Assembly: GCA_016647705.1 (NCBI GenBank)
Contig: CM028329.1
Span: forward strand, 14,657,910 to 14,721,909
Reading direction: 5' to 3'
Length of the DNA: 64,000 nt
From: Eucommia ulmoides
Lineage: Eukaryota > Streptophyta > Magnoliopsida > Garryales > Eucommiaceae
In this document: positions 10,768-22,052 of the stretch, in pieces
How the letters are laid out: the number at the start of each line of letters is the position of its first letter
Position numbering within the stretch: the stretch's first letter is position 1
Program-made: the position numbers and the translations under genes
The notes under the pieces: generated by a model
Seen by the model: only the letters and a program-made list of their open reading frames with translations
The model's database searches: none
Told to the model about the DNA's origin: nothing

Positions 10768-12169
10768 TGGTGGCGAAATATTACGTCGCCACTTTCATGA
10801 TAAGTGTACGGGTCAAGTTTTAATATAGATTAGGAGAGTTAGAGTTATCGTATCCATAGGGATTGGTTGAGATTATTATCGAGTACCATAATTACCATAA
10901 CCTAACTTTATTTAGGCGATACAAATTGAGTATAATTAATAAATACTAAACTAAAATCCTAATTTACCTAATTATACTATAATACTAATATTGACACATT
11001 TAAGGGAATGGATTAACTAGGGATTAACTTCATTTACTTAAATGTGTTTGATCTCGTTTGACTTACGTTAACGGTGTTCGACTTATCTGACAATCACTGT
11101 ATCGTAAACTCACTCACCACTTCTCCAAGTGTAAGATGAGTGAATATGAGACTTTGCATTAACAAAGAAGTCCCCCTCAATATCTTAATGACATTAGGTC
11201 ACATGAGTCTTGCCCCAACGTCATTGATTGCACACTTTCTAACTCCCTCCCGGGTTATTAGATCGTTGCGTTGTGTTTAACCCTAGTCCAAATTCAGGGT
11301 TACCTCTTCCGAGTGTCAAACCCCATATTCTCAGTATATCATAACAAGCATAATAAACAAGGAGAAACGACAAACATAATCAAATAACGAAGAACAACCA
11401 TTAATGAAACATCAATTTTAAATAAACCACATACTCATAAATTATATTAATCCCTAAACAATATCCATTTAGTTAACGGCCATAACCGTATACACAATGA
11501 TAAACGAGCTAAACATGCTCAAATAATAATCCGAAGTTAAGAAATAAATGAAGAAAACTAGCTGTTATCCGAAGATTTGACGATAAAACCGTTCCGAGAT
11601 TGCTTCTCCTTCTTCGCAACGTGTTCTTCTCCTTCAGATTTGGTTGAGCATTCTCCAAAAACCTCTCAAACTATTCTAAACCCTAAGGGGTGTCTAATGA
11701 CGGAAATAGAGGATAGGATGAAGGAAATAGGGCTCAAAATATCTAAAAAATATCTAAAATCTGTGTAAAGTGACCACCGCAGTAGTGGAATCTCCGCCGT
11801 GGCAGTGGGTATGTCGGTAATGGTCTCCGCTACAGCGGTGGATGCAACGGTGGGAGCAAAGACATTCTATTGTTTCACCGACGTGGTGGTGGATTTGTAG
11901 AAAGTTTAGGCCCTTTCTCTGCATTTTGACCGCTGCAGCATTGGGCTATAAGTTTTTAATTTTGCCCTTTTGCTTGTTTTTCCACCGTTCTTCCACCTTT
12001 CTTGATCTGATTTGATCGTTTATGATCCATTTTCATCCCTTTTCACCCCCACACACCTAATTTAAGATAAAATAAATAAAAATGTACTAAAACGTATTAA
12101 AATTCTATAATAACACTCAAAAACTAACAACTTCGGTTTGGAAATAGATAGGTAAATTACACCTATCAA
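10768..12169 (-). repeat. 5' LTR of the 6808-12169 element
   Basis: On the minus strand it begins at 12169 with TGATAGG and ends at 10768 with CCACCA, length 1402 bp. The palindrome cluster at about 11772-11950 is more decayed than in other copies (CCGCTACAGCGG near 11827). The conserved block near 11230-11320 is present. The divergence from the 3' LTR indicates an old insertion. Confidence 0.9.
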
Positions 12170-12636
12170 AAGCCCAAATTGATTCATCACCCCCGACAAA
12201 TATCAAGACGAACCAATTTAGTTTCTCAATCCATTAGCTAATCAGTCTCCTCCCCAGCCCAGAAGCTAGGGCATATTTTACACTATCAATAATCATGAAT
12301 CGCACGATAGGAAGTGTCGGGTTAGATTCCTTAACAAAATTTATCCAATCACTATCTTCATCTACGACTTGGGTATATTTTATCTTATTCATGTTTTCCT
12401 GATAGAAATATCATTCATTTTGTCTCACGATGTAAAATGAAGTCCTCAAATCATAATAAACTTAATTAAATCCATCAATCATGGAGGAACTATGCGTCAA
12501 CTTTATTCCTGGCTAAGTCTGGGATACGTAGAAAACCCTTGTGGGTTCGGTTGACAACTTATAAGGGAGGAACTACGTGTTAACCTAATTCCCAATGAAG
12601 TTCGGGTATATTTGAAACCCTTGTGGGTTTGGTTGA
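12170..12636 (+). other. Tat element 1 3' untranslated region, first segment
   Basis: It matches 56240-56600 of Tat element 2 closely, for example the ACACTATCAATAAT and CATTCATTTTGTCT passages. From about 12490 it starts the GAACTACGT array, with two units at 12490 and 12567, each ending in GTGGGTTCGGTTGA or a close variant. It is interrupted at 12636/12637 by a solo LTR. No coding sequence is seen. Confidence 0.75.
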
Positions 12637-13991
12637 TGATAGGTGTAATTTATCTATATATTTCCAAACCGGTTTTGGTAGTTTTCGAATATTATTATAG
12701 TGTTTTAATATGTTTTAATTCATTTGTATTTGTTTATAGGTAAATCAGGTCTTTGGGATGAAAATGGATGAAAACGGTTAAAAAACGAGTAATTCGGTGG
12801 AACGTCAGTGGAAGAACAGTGGAAAACAAGCAAAATAATCAAAGTTTAGGAATGTAGTCCACCGCTGCAGCGATCAATCAAACATAATCTTTCTGCCTAA
12901 CCACCACTGCAATGGTCAGCTTCGAGTGGACCTACTGACTTCCTACCACTGCAGCGGTGCTTCCCACCACTACAGTGGTCCGACACTAGCTGGAATAGAT
13001 ATTTTGGAATATTTTAAGATATTTTTGGATCGCTTCTGAAATACCAATTTCTCCCTCATAACACCCATGTTTTTGGGAGTGTTTTTAGAGCTCCAAGACA
13101 CATCAACCAAAAGAAGATTACAAATCCAAGAAGAGGAAACGATATCAGAGCAGTTTTAGCAGACGTTCTTTAGATAATGGCTAGTCTTCTTCGTTTCTCT
13201 CTTTATTTATTAGTTTGGTTGGTAGTTTTATTCATGTTTAGCTTATATATTGTTCAATATTGGGCTATGGCCATGTGTAGCTAAACATATATTGTTTAGG
13301 GGTTGATGTAGTCCATGAAAATGTGCTTTGAGTAAATCGATGTTTTGTTAACGGTTGTTTATCTTTATCCGATTGTGTTTACCATTTTATTAATTCCATT
13401 ATATGCTTGTTATGATATATTGGTTGGTTTTAGAATACAGGGTCTAACACTCAGGAGAGGTAACCCCGAATTCGGACTAGGGTTTAAACACAACGTGACG
13501 AACTAATAACTCGGGAGAGTATTAGAAAGTATGCAATCTGTGAGGTTGGGGCGAGACTCATGTGATTAGTGTCATATAGACGCTAGACGGGGATGTTGGA
13601 GTTCACACGAAATGGCATATGCATTCACTTTACACTCGGGAGAGGTAGTGAGTAAGATTTCGATACCTAGATTATCGAATAGTGTGAATGTCATTAATGT
13701 AAACTAGATTGAATCGAACATGATTAAGTTAACAAAGTTAATCCCTCGACAATATTTTTCCATTAATGTCATAGTAGTATTATAGTTTAATAATTAATTT
13801 AGTTTAGGTGATAATTATTATAAAAAACCCTAAATTTGAGTCGCCTAGATAAAGTTATGTTATGACAATCGCGGTACTTAGCGACGATCTAATCCAATCC
13901 CTGTGGATATGACAACCCTTCCTCTTCCTACTATACTAAAACTTACCCCGTACACTTGCGGTAAAAGTAGCGACGTAATATTCTGCTACTA
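12637..13991 (+). mobile_element. Solo LTR of the Athila-like gag-only family (1355 bp)
   Basis: It starts TGATAGGTGTAA and ends CTGCTACTA, flanked by GTTGA (12632-12636) and GTTAA (13992-13996), a 5-bp target duplication with one change. The palindrome cluster at about 12850-12990 has CTGCAG-type cores (CCGCTGCAGCG, CCACTGCAGCGG). The conserved CTCGGGAGAGGTAA block is at about 13452 and again near 13636. No internal sequence is attached, so it is a recombination product. Confidence 0.92.
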
Positions 13992-14384
13992 GTTAACAAC
14001 ATAAGAAGGAGGAACTACACATCAACCTAATTCTCAGTGAAGTCCAAGATACGTAAGAAACCCTTGTGGGTCCAGTTGACGACCAAAAAATGGATAAACT
14101 ACGTCTTGACCTGATTTCTTATGATAACAAGAATACGTAGGCAACATTCACAAGGTTCGATCATCAACTTTAGCATCTCTCCTTTAAAGACCAGGAACTA
14201 CGTGTCAACCTGATTCCCGGTAAAGCCCATGATACATAGGAAACCCTAGTGGGTTCGGTTGATAGCCTAAAAGCGATGAACTACATGTCGACCAGACTCC
14301 CAGTGAAAACAGGGATATGTAGGCACCCTTTACAAGGTTTAATCATCAACCTTAGTGTCTTTCCTTTAATTGAGGATGAGCTAC
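13992..14384 (+). repeat. GAACTACGT array of Tat element 1, second segment
   Basis: Four units start near 14010, 14096, 14187 and 14277, about 90 bp apart. Units alternate between a type ending GTGGGTTCGGTTGA and a type ending ACAAGGTTCGATCATCAAC. Each has GATACGTAGG-like sequence in the middle, giving a dimeric period of about 180 bp. The fifth unit's GAGCTAC is split by the LTR starting at 14385. Confidence 0.85.
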
Positions 14385-14922
14385 TGATAGGTGTGAAAAA
14401 CCTATCTATTTCCAATCCAAATTTGTTAGTTTTCGAATATGTTTATATAGTATTTTATTATGTTTTAATTAGTTTTCATACTTTTTTTATAACTCATGTG
14501 TGTGGGGCAAAAAGATAGGAAACTGGAGCTAAAACGATGAGATCGAACCAAAGCGGTTTGAAGTTACGGTGGATAAACAAGCTCGGAAGCTAAAAGATGA
14601 AACAGGCCCACCGCTTAGGCGTCCAAACCACCGTCTAAGTGGTGAAAATGTAGAGAAGAGAAAAATGTTACTGACGGACGATCGCCTAGGCAGAAATCTA
14701 GCAGAGGATGAAGAAGGGCTACTGATAGCCGCTTGCCTAGGCAGAAATTCTACTACCTAGGCAAAAATCCAACAGAATGTTCTCCAAGTCTACTGGCTAC
14801 TTCACCGCCTAGGCGATCAAACCAAACTGACCTAACTCTGCCTAGGCACAATTTCCACCGCCTAGGCGGATTTGCCCTGCACAGTCTTAAGATATTTTTA
14901 TATATTTTTAGGATATTTTTGC

Positions 14923-14930
14923 TATAAATA
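14923..14930 (+). promoter_or_regulatory. Likely LTR TATA box
   Basis: TATAAATA followed by a pyrimidine-rich CCCCTCTCCTCCCCC stretch, downstream of the palindrome cluster. The equivalent position in relatives reads TTATATCCCC (near 37140 and 41250), consistent with a decaying core promoter. Inferred from sequence only. Confidence 0.5.
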
Positions 14931-15380
14931 TCCCCTCTCCTCCCCCTTGGCAGGTCTCTCTCTTTCCCCCTTGGCATTTTTGAGACCCTTAGGCTATATT
15001 TAAGCTAAGGGTTAGGAATTTTAGGTGTTGAGCTCACATCCCGAAGTGGAGAAGACGGCGAATCGATCGTAGAGCGTTCTTAGCGGTTTATCTTCGGACG
15101 AGGCTAAGTTCTTCGATCGTTTTTCCTTATTTATTTATCTTAGGAGTATGTGAGCATTTTTAGCTCGTTATTTTCTTGTATATGCGGCTATGGCCCTGAG
15201 TTAAATATGGATTGTAGTGGGGATTAACATATAATTTATAAATACGTTGTTTAGATGATTTCGGTGTTTCGTTTGTGATTGTTCTTCGTAGTTTAATTGT
15301 ATTTATCATATTGTTTGTTTATTATGCTTGGATTGATAAATGGAGAATATGGGGTTTTGACAAACCCCAGATTCAGATTA

Positions 15381-15776
15381 GGGTAAACAAACGCCACGAT
15401 TCTATAACCCGGTCGGGGTTTAAATCGTGGACAATCGATGACGTTGGGCAAGACACACGCTACCTAGGGTCGTTAAGACATTAAGGGGGACCTCTTCGTT
15501 GACTCAAAGTTGCATTATATCCCTTGTCTTACACCTGGAAGAGGTGGCGAGGGAGTTTTAGAACGGAGATTGTCAATAGGGTAAATACAACGCGACGATC
15601 CAATAACCTAGGAGGGAGTGGGATTGTGTTCAATCAATGACGCTGGGCGAGACTCACGTGACCTAGGGTCATTAAGATATTGAGGGGGACTTCTTCGTTG
15701 ACTCAAAGTCATGTATTCTTCCGTCTTACACTCGGAAGAGGTGGCGGTGGAGTTTACGTACCGAGGTTGTCAAATA
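15381..15776 (+). repeat. 198-bp tandem duplication inside an LTR
   Basis: GGGTAAA begins both units, at 15381 and 15579. Each unit runs through ACGATC-AATAACC, GACGYTGGGC, GAGGGGGACYTCTTCGTTGACTC-like and GAGGTGGCG to GTCAA-TAGG. Related LTRs carry this segment once. The two units differ by scattered substitutions, so the duplication is not recent. Confidence 0.85.
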
Positions 15777-16093
15777 GGTCGAACAACATAAACGTGAGTA
15801 AATCAGAATCGAACACGTATTTGTAAATACGTTAATCCCTATGCAATGCTTCACCCTAAAACATATTAGATTGTTAGTGTAGTTAACTTAGGTTATATTA
15901 GTATTAGTTTAATTAATTAAATATATTTGTTTTTTGCCTAGATAAACTTAGGTCACGACAAACGCGGTATTTGATAGTAACGATAATAATCCCTGTGGAT
16001 ACTATAACCCGATCTTAATGATCACACTATACTAAAACTTAGACCTCATATACTTGCAAGTATAAGTAGCGGCATGTTTTTCCCGCGCTACCA

Positions 16094-16485
16094 GCTACAT
16101 ATCAACCGGATTCCCGACAGAGCCCAGAGTACGTAGGAAACCTTTGCGGGTTCGATTGACAACCTAAAAGCAATGAACTATGTTTCAACCTAATTCTAGA
16201 CAAAGTCTAAGATACATAGGCAACCTTTTTAATGTTCGATCGTCAACATTAAAATTTGTCATTCAATCGAGCTTGAACTACGTGCCGACCTGATTCTCAA
16301 TTATCTGATATACGTAGGAAACCCATAATACAGGTACAATCACCATTAAATAACAATCCCGCCATCAATCAAGATTGAATTGAATCAAACTTTAATGTCC
16401 TCCATCAATCAGAATTGAATCGTGTCAACTTAAAAATCCCTAATCAATCAAGATTGAATAATGTCAACTTCAAAAAATCACCCAT
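16094..16485 (+). repeat. GAACTACGT array of Tat element 1, third segment
   Basis: It continues the unit broken at 14384 (CATATCAACCGGATTCC...GTACGTAGG) with further units near 16175 and 16270. After that comes a run of AATCAATCAAGATTGAAT phrases at about 16350-16470 that recur every 45-60 bp. Tat element 2 has related sequence near 57170-57300. Confidence 0.75.
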
Positions 16486-17913
16486 TGATAGGTGTGAAAA
16501 ATCTATCTATTTCTAAACCGGATTTGTTAGTTTTCAAGAATTTTAGTTATATTTAATTATGTTTTAGTGTAGAACAGGGGAAGGACGTTAAAGGGCGAGA
16601 AACAAGTGAAAACTGTGGAAAAACGGTGAAGTAAATGTGCAAAACAGGGTTTCGGTGAATGAAGATCACCGCCTAGGCAGAAGTTCCACCACTTAGGCGG
16701 AAAAGAGGCAGAATGTTGGAGTGCTGAAGGGTTGAACCACCGCCTAGGCTAGAAAACGACAGATTGTTATGCCAGCATGCACCGCCTAAGCGGAAAAACC
16801 ACTGCTTAGGCAAAGTTACCGACAGAAGTTAACCGACTTAAGTCCACCACCTAAGCAGTGAACCATCGCTTAGGCGGTGATACTCTACATAGAAATATCT
16901 ATTTTTAGATATTTTGAAGATATTTTCCAAATCCCTCCTTTTAACCCCTTTCTCCACCAAACCTAAAAAAAAAAAAGTCGTGAGAGAAGGCTCCGGTTGA
17001 CAATCTTGAGAGATATCCTTCCACCTTAGTTAGGTTTAGGTAATTTAGGAAGTAGATTAAATTAGTTTAGGAGGTGTTCTTGGCCAATTCTTGAAGAGCT
17101 AGAAGAGGAAGTTCATCAACGGAGAAGAGGAAGCTCGGGAGGATTGTTCCCATCAACGCCTACCAAGTTTAATGTTTATTTAATTTTGTATTAGCTAAGA
17201 ACATGTTAGTGTAATTTAGAGATTAGTTAGGGAGAGGTGTAGTTGTGTAAATACTCGTTTGGTTTAATATACGTTTCTTTAACGGTTGTTACTTTTAAGT
17301 CCGATTGTGTTTATCATTTGATGATGATCTTAATATGCTTGTAATGGTATTAGGGTTGGATTTGAGAATCTAGGGTTTGACACTCGGGAGAGGTAACCTT
17401 GGATTTGGACTAGGGTAAACACATCGTTACGACCTAATGACCCGGGAGGGCGTTAGTTAGTGAGCAATCGATGACGTTGGGTCAAGACTCACGTGGCCTA
17501 GAGTCGTTAAGACATTGAGGGGGACCTCTTCGTCGATGCAAAGTTGCGTATTCCCCTGTCTTAAACTCGAAAGAGGTGGCGGAGGAGTTTACGAACCGAG
17601 ATTGTCGGATACCTAAACTCCGTTATTGTTAACTGAACGAAATCAAACGTGTATTAAGTGAATGAAATCAATCCCTAATTAATCAACCTAGTTATAATTA
17701 ACCCACTAATTGTAGTTTAGCTTAGTTTAATTTCAATTCATGTCTTCCGTCGTCAGGATAACACGAGACTGCGTCAATTGCGGTATTCAATTCAATTATT
17801 CACACTTTTCTCTGTGGGAACGATATCCGATCTTCAAAGATCCACTATATTAAAACTTTAGACCTCGTATACTTGCGAGCGCAAGTAGGCGTGCAACAAA
17901 TTCGCCTCTACCA
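16486..17913 (+). mobile_element. Solo LTR of the Athila-like family (1428 bp)
   Basis: It starts TGATAGGTGTGAAAAATC and ends CGCCTCTACCA, with the perfect target duplication CCCAT (16481-16485 and 17914-17918). The palindrome cluster at about 16665-16885 has CCTAGG-type cores (CACCGCCTAGGC). The conserved CACTCGGGAGAGGTAAC block is near 17380. Confidence 0.94.
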
Positions 17914-18988
17914 CCCATCAATCTAGATTTAATCATATCAACTTTAAAATCAATCCTCCAATCGAGGATGAACTAGGTGTCGACCTAAGTCCTAGAAGAT
18001 AGCAAGATACATGAAACCTTTATAGGTTCGGTCATCACCTTACAGTGAAATTCCTTCATCCCTAGTAGACTACACTTTAACCTGTCCTTGGTAAATCACC
18101 AAAGTACATAGGAAACCAAATGGATCTGGTCGAAGTCCAATAGATGTTAGCATTATGACATTCTCTCAGCCCTGTATTAGGGTGAATCTCCCCAAGAAGT
18201 CCCTTGACTTCCCTGAGAAGTCGAGTTCCAATCCTTTTGTTAAATAAACAACAAAAGATACATGTGCATGAACTATGCATCGACCTGATCCTTGGTAGAC
18301 TACTAAGGTATGTAGGAAATGCTTATGGGTACGGTCGACAATCTGAGATAGCATAGAGAGGGCCGAACTATATTTCGACTGAATTCCTAACCTAGGAAAT
18401 CAGTGTATATAGATAACCTAGGTGGGTTTCGGTCATCCGACGATTATTATTCTAAACAGCAATATCAATATACATAAACAACCCAATGGGGTTTTCAGAC
18501 TAAACCAAACATTACAATTGCACGCTCAGTTCAGGATATAAGTACAACCCATGTGGACTCTGTCGTATAGTTTGAACACTTAGAAAATAGTCCTATGCCC
18601 TAGCTAGAGCTGGGGGCACATTATATCCATTTTCTCCATTGAGATTCTGTTGTAGGAGTTACCCTAATTAGAGTTGGGGCACATTCTATCAGATTTCACC
18701 GTAGGGTTTCTTAATATAAGACTTACACTAATCATAATCAATACAAAATTTAAAATTTAAAACTAAACTTTATAATCCCTAAAAAGAAACAAGCAACATC
18801 TAGCCCCAGTCTACGACTGGGGCACATTTTATCCAAGGTTAAATTTTTCCCAAGAAGTTTTATAGTCCTCGTCAGGCAGTCCCAAGTGGAATGTAGCCAA
18901 GAAACACTACTAGGTGTTGAGTTTCCCTGAGAGTTTTTGCCCCTATGAATTCTCTCAGTCATTTTCAATCATGTATTGATATGATGAC
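17914..18988 (+). repeat. GAACTACGT array of Tat element 1, fourth segment
   Basis: Degenerate array units (near 17970, 18065, 18270 and 18365) contain stem-loop-forming phrases such as CCTTGGTAGACTACTAAGG around 18290. Beyond 18480 the array gives way to sequence with the recurring phrase AGCTGGGGCACAT (about 18610, 18675, 18800). All of it aligns with 57300-59790 of Tat element 2. Near 18343-18375 it preserves the uninterrupted version of the site occupied by a solo LTR at 57716. Confidence 0.75.
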
Positions 18989-20328
18989 TAGTAACGTGAA
19001 GTTACTTCGCTACATTCACCGCAAGTGTATGGGTCAAGTTTTAATAGAGTGGAAAAAGCAAAGGTTGTCCTATCCACAGGGATTGGATTAGATTATCGTT
19101 AAGTACCGTAATTGTCATAACCTAACTTTATTTAGGCGATAAAAAATAGGTTTTTATAATAATTATAAATTATACTAATATACTAGTATGACGTTTATGG
19201 GAAACTATTGTCTAGGGATTAACTTCATTCACTTAAATGTGTTCGTTTCAATCTAGTTTACATTAACGACATTCCAATCTATTCGATAATGTAGGTATTG
19301 AAAACTCACTCACTATCTTTCCCTAGTGTAAAGTGAATGAATATGTGACTTCGTGTCAATGCCGAAGTCCCTCTTGAGCGTCTATACGACACTTGGTCAT
19401 ATGAGTCTCGCCCCAACCTCACGGATTACACACTTTCTAATGCTCTCCTGAGTCATTAGATCATCGTGTTGTGTTTAAACCCTAGTCCAAATTCGGGGTT
19501 ACCTCTCCCAAGTGTATAACCTCAATTTCTCAATATATCATAACAAGCATATAAACAAGGAAGAACGGAAAACACAATCAAATAAACAAGAACAACCGTT
19601 AACAAAACATTGATTTTATACAAACAACGGTTTCATGAAGTAGATCAATCCCAGGACAATATATGTTTAGCTACACATGGCTGTAGCCCTATATACAACC
19701 AGAAACAAGCTAAACATATACAAAACAACCAACCAAACTAAGAAATAAAATAGAGAAACAAGGAGACTAGACGTTATGTGATGATCTGACGCTAAAACTA
19801 TTCTGAGAACGTTTTCTCCTCTTGGCCTTGATGATCTTCTCTTGGTTGGTAGTGTCTTGGAGATCTCAAGACCCCCAAAAACGGCACTCATGTTTGGGAA
19901 GAAGAGGGAAGATATATACATAATTCAAAATATCTCAAAATATCCTAAAAGATCTGCTGTCAGACCGTTGTAGCAATGTGATCACCGCTGCAGCGGTGGG
20001 CAAGTCAACAGCCTTCTGTCAGATGACCGTTGCATTAGTAGAGCTCTCCGCATTTTGACCACTGCAGCAGTGGATATTTCAACAACTCTCTGCATTTTGA
20101 TCGCTGCAGCGGTGGATGCAGGTTCTGAATTTTGATCTTTTTGCTCTTTTTCTCCACCGTTCTTCCACTGACTTAATTGTTTATGGACTCTTTTTGTCCC
20201 TTTTCGCCCCAAACACCTGGTCTGTAACAAAACAAATAAAAATGTATTAACACATATTAAAACGCTATAAAAATACTCAAAAATTACTAAAACTGGCTTG
20301 GGAATAAATAGATAAATTACATCTATCA
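18989..20328 (-). repeat. 3' LTR of the 18989-24138 element
   Basis: On the minus strand it begins at 20328 with TGATAGATG and ends at 18989. It contains the perfect 16-bp palindrome CACCGCTGCAGCGGTG at 19983-19998 and a second CTGCAG-core copy near 20103. The complement of the polypurine tract (AATACTCCCAAACTTAG) follows at 20329. Confidence 0.9.
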
Positions 20329-22052
20329 AATACTCCCAAACTTAGAATTTTGCTAATACTTGAGCAAAACACTCACACTAAAAATAAAAAACACAATGAA
20401 ATAACTAACGCAGAAACTAAACAACAAATAAAAACACAAACAACCTAAACATAACGATATGCAAGTTTTGAATTCAACTATCAACCAAAATATTTTTTCT
20501 CAGCAACCCCCAATCATATCGAGTTCAGGAGTAAAATGCACCATGTGATGTTCTAGAAGTTCGACATTTAATAATGGTAAACGCCATTCTAAATCCTTTA
20601 AAAGTGTGTGTGCGAAACTCAATAATATAATTATCCAACAACTGGATTGAATTATCCACCAACAAAGCTCACGACTTTAAACAGATAAGGATTAGAATTT
20701 CCATATGCCTGAATGGGTTCCACTCTCTACTAATGTAAGATAAGCAGTTCATAAAGATCAAAATGACTTGGTTCAGTTTGGAACATGGCCAAGGGTATAT
20801 CAGAAATATAAAATGGGTTAACATCGTTAACTCAATGATACCCAAGGCACAACGCTTGGCACATAATCACACTCAAACCCCCATAGATAAATTTGAAAGA
20901 ACTTTGAACACACATTGAAGACCGACGTACCCACTTGTCAAAAGAAACAAAAATTGAAAGAAAATTTACGGGTGTAGTTAAAATGAAAGAAAAATGACAA
21001 GTGAGTACTCGAATACCGAACCAATCAAAAGTTTACCCTAAACCCAACTGTTTACTTCAAGTAGCATACACGAATGCTAACTTGATTTCAACTCAAACTG
21101 TGCCTTCGGTTTAGCGACATAGGTTTGGAAAATGTTTTATCGGCCAGGGTGTTTGTTACGTGTTCAGAATTGAAATGGATTACAGGCTTTGATAGGGTAA
21201 GGAGGGATAAACATTTTACAAGGTAAGCTTCAAAGGCTCAAGCGATCAAATGAATGCCTAAATCATATCTCCTGAACTACCTCGCCTAGAATTTTGCCTT
21301 AAGTTTCCCCCAATCAAGTTCTAGAATCCCTTAAATTGTCATGAATTTGGCTAATGGATAATTGGCCTCAAATCAATTAAATAGCTATACATTGAGTCTA
21401 TGTGCTCGTGCAAATTAAGATCCACAATAACTTTCACCAAAACGACATGCCAAGCACACAGAACACACATGAATGGGGTATTACCCTTGACCTCGAAAAA
21501 TAACTAGGGGATAATATCATCATCGAGTAATGGTCCAAATGAACGCAAAACTCAACACCCAACAACAATAACAAACAAACAAACATACTACACTAAACAA
21601 ACATGCATACAATAAAATAAAACTACACAACAATAACAATTAAACATACTAAACATCACCCCAAAACTTAAAACGAGTAGTGTCCACTGTAGCTCAATCA
21701 TCAATCTCAACATTTGAAATATAGCATGCTGACGAATGGGGTTTAGAACACATACCTGGGAGGCGAGACAAGCTCGCTCCGAATCAAATCGATAGTGATA
21801 GATCTAATTTATTTTTGGACTTGGGTTGCCTCCTAAGAAGCGCTTGGTTTATTATCCTCGGATTGATATGGAGAAGTACTAGTCAAAGAGTGGCTTCCGC
21901 CCATAGTAAGTATCGTAAAACACCACATATGGGTCTTGGTTTTGAACGCCCTCAAGCTTGGTGAGATTTGGCTTTGATCAGCTCTAGCTTTCAACAAGAC
22001 TCTTCATTGGCTCATGTACTTGGTAGGTATAAAAGAACATTGCAAATAGTGG
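20329..22052 (-). other. 3' non-coding interior of the 18989-24138 element
   Basis: It aligns with the tails at 8125-9939 (-) and 39024-40829 (+) over most of its length, without a sustained reading frame. The conservation between copies of non-coding sequence fits ordinary family descent; a packaging or transcript-stability role cannot be tested here. Confidence 0.75.

Larger units (their letters stand above)
6808..12169 (-). mobile_element. Full-length Athila-like gag-only retrotransposon (5362 bp)
   Basis: Two minus-strand LTRs (6808-8124 and 10768-12169) flank a 2.6-kb interior, and the whole unit is bracketed by the perfect target duplication AAAGC (6803-6807 and 12170-12174). The interior holds a tRNA-Asp-type primer-binding site, a likely short intron, a single broken gag-like frame and a long non-coding tail ending in a polypurine tract. 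There is no protease, reverse transcriptase or integrase, so the element is non-autonomous. It resembles the TR-GAG class described in plants. Athila relationship is suggested by the primer-binding site and by gag phrases such as SLQTQISQL. Confidence 0.92.
14385..16093 (+). mobile_element. Solo LTR of the Athila-like family, long variant (1709 bp)
   Basis: It starts TGATAGGTGTGAAA and ends CGCGCTACCA, with the perfect target duplication GCTAC (14380-14384 and 16094-16098). The extra length compared with its relatives is explained by a 198-bp tandem duplication at 15381-15776. Its palindrome cluster has CCTAGG cores, including the perfect CCGCCTAGGCGG at 14858-14869, which sets it and 16486-17913 apart from the CTGCAG-core copies. 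Confidence 0.94.

Noticed and set aside
19982..20329. Minus-strand open frame of 115 codons
   Set aside because: It lies entirely in an LTR and runs through the palindrome cluster. The matching region of sister LTRs has stops.
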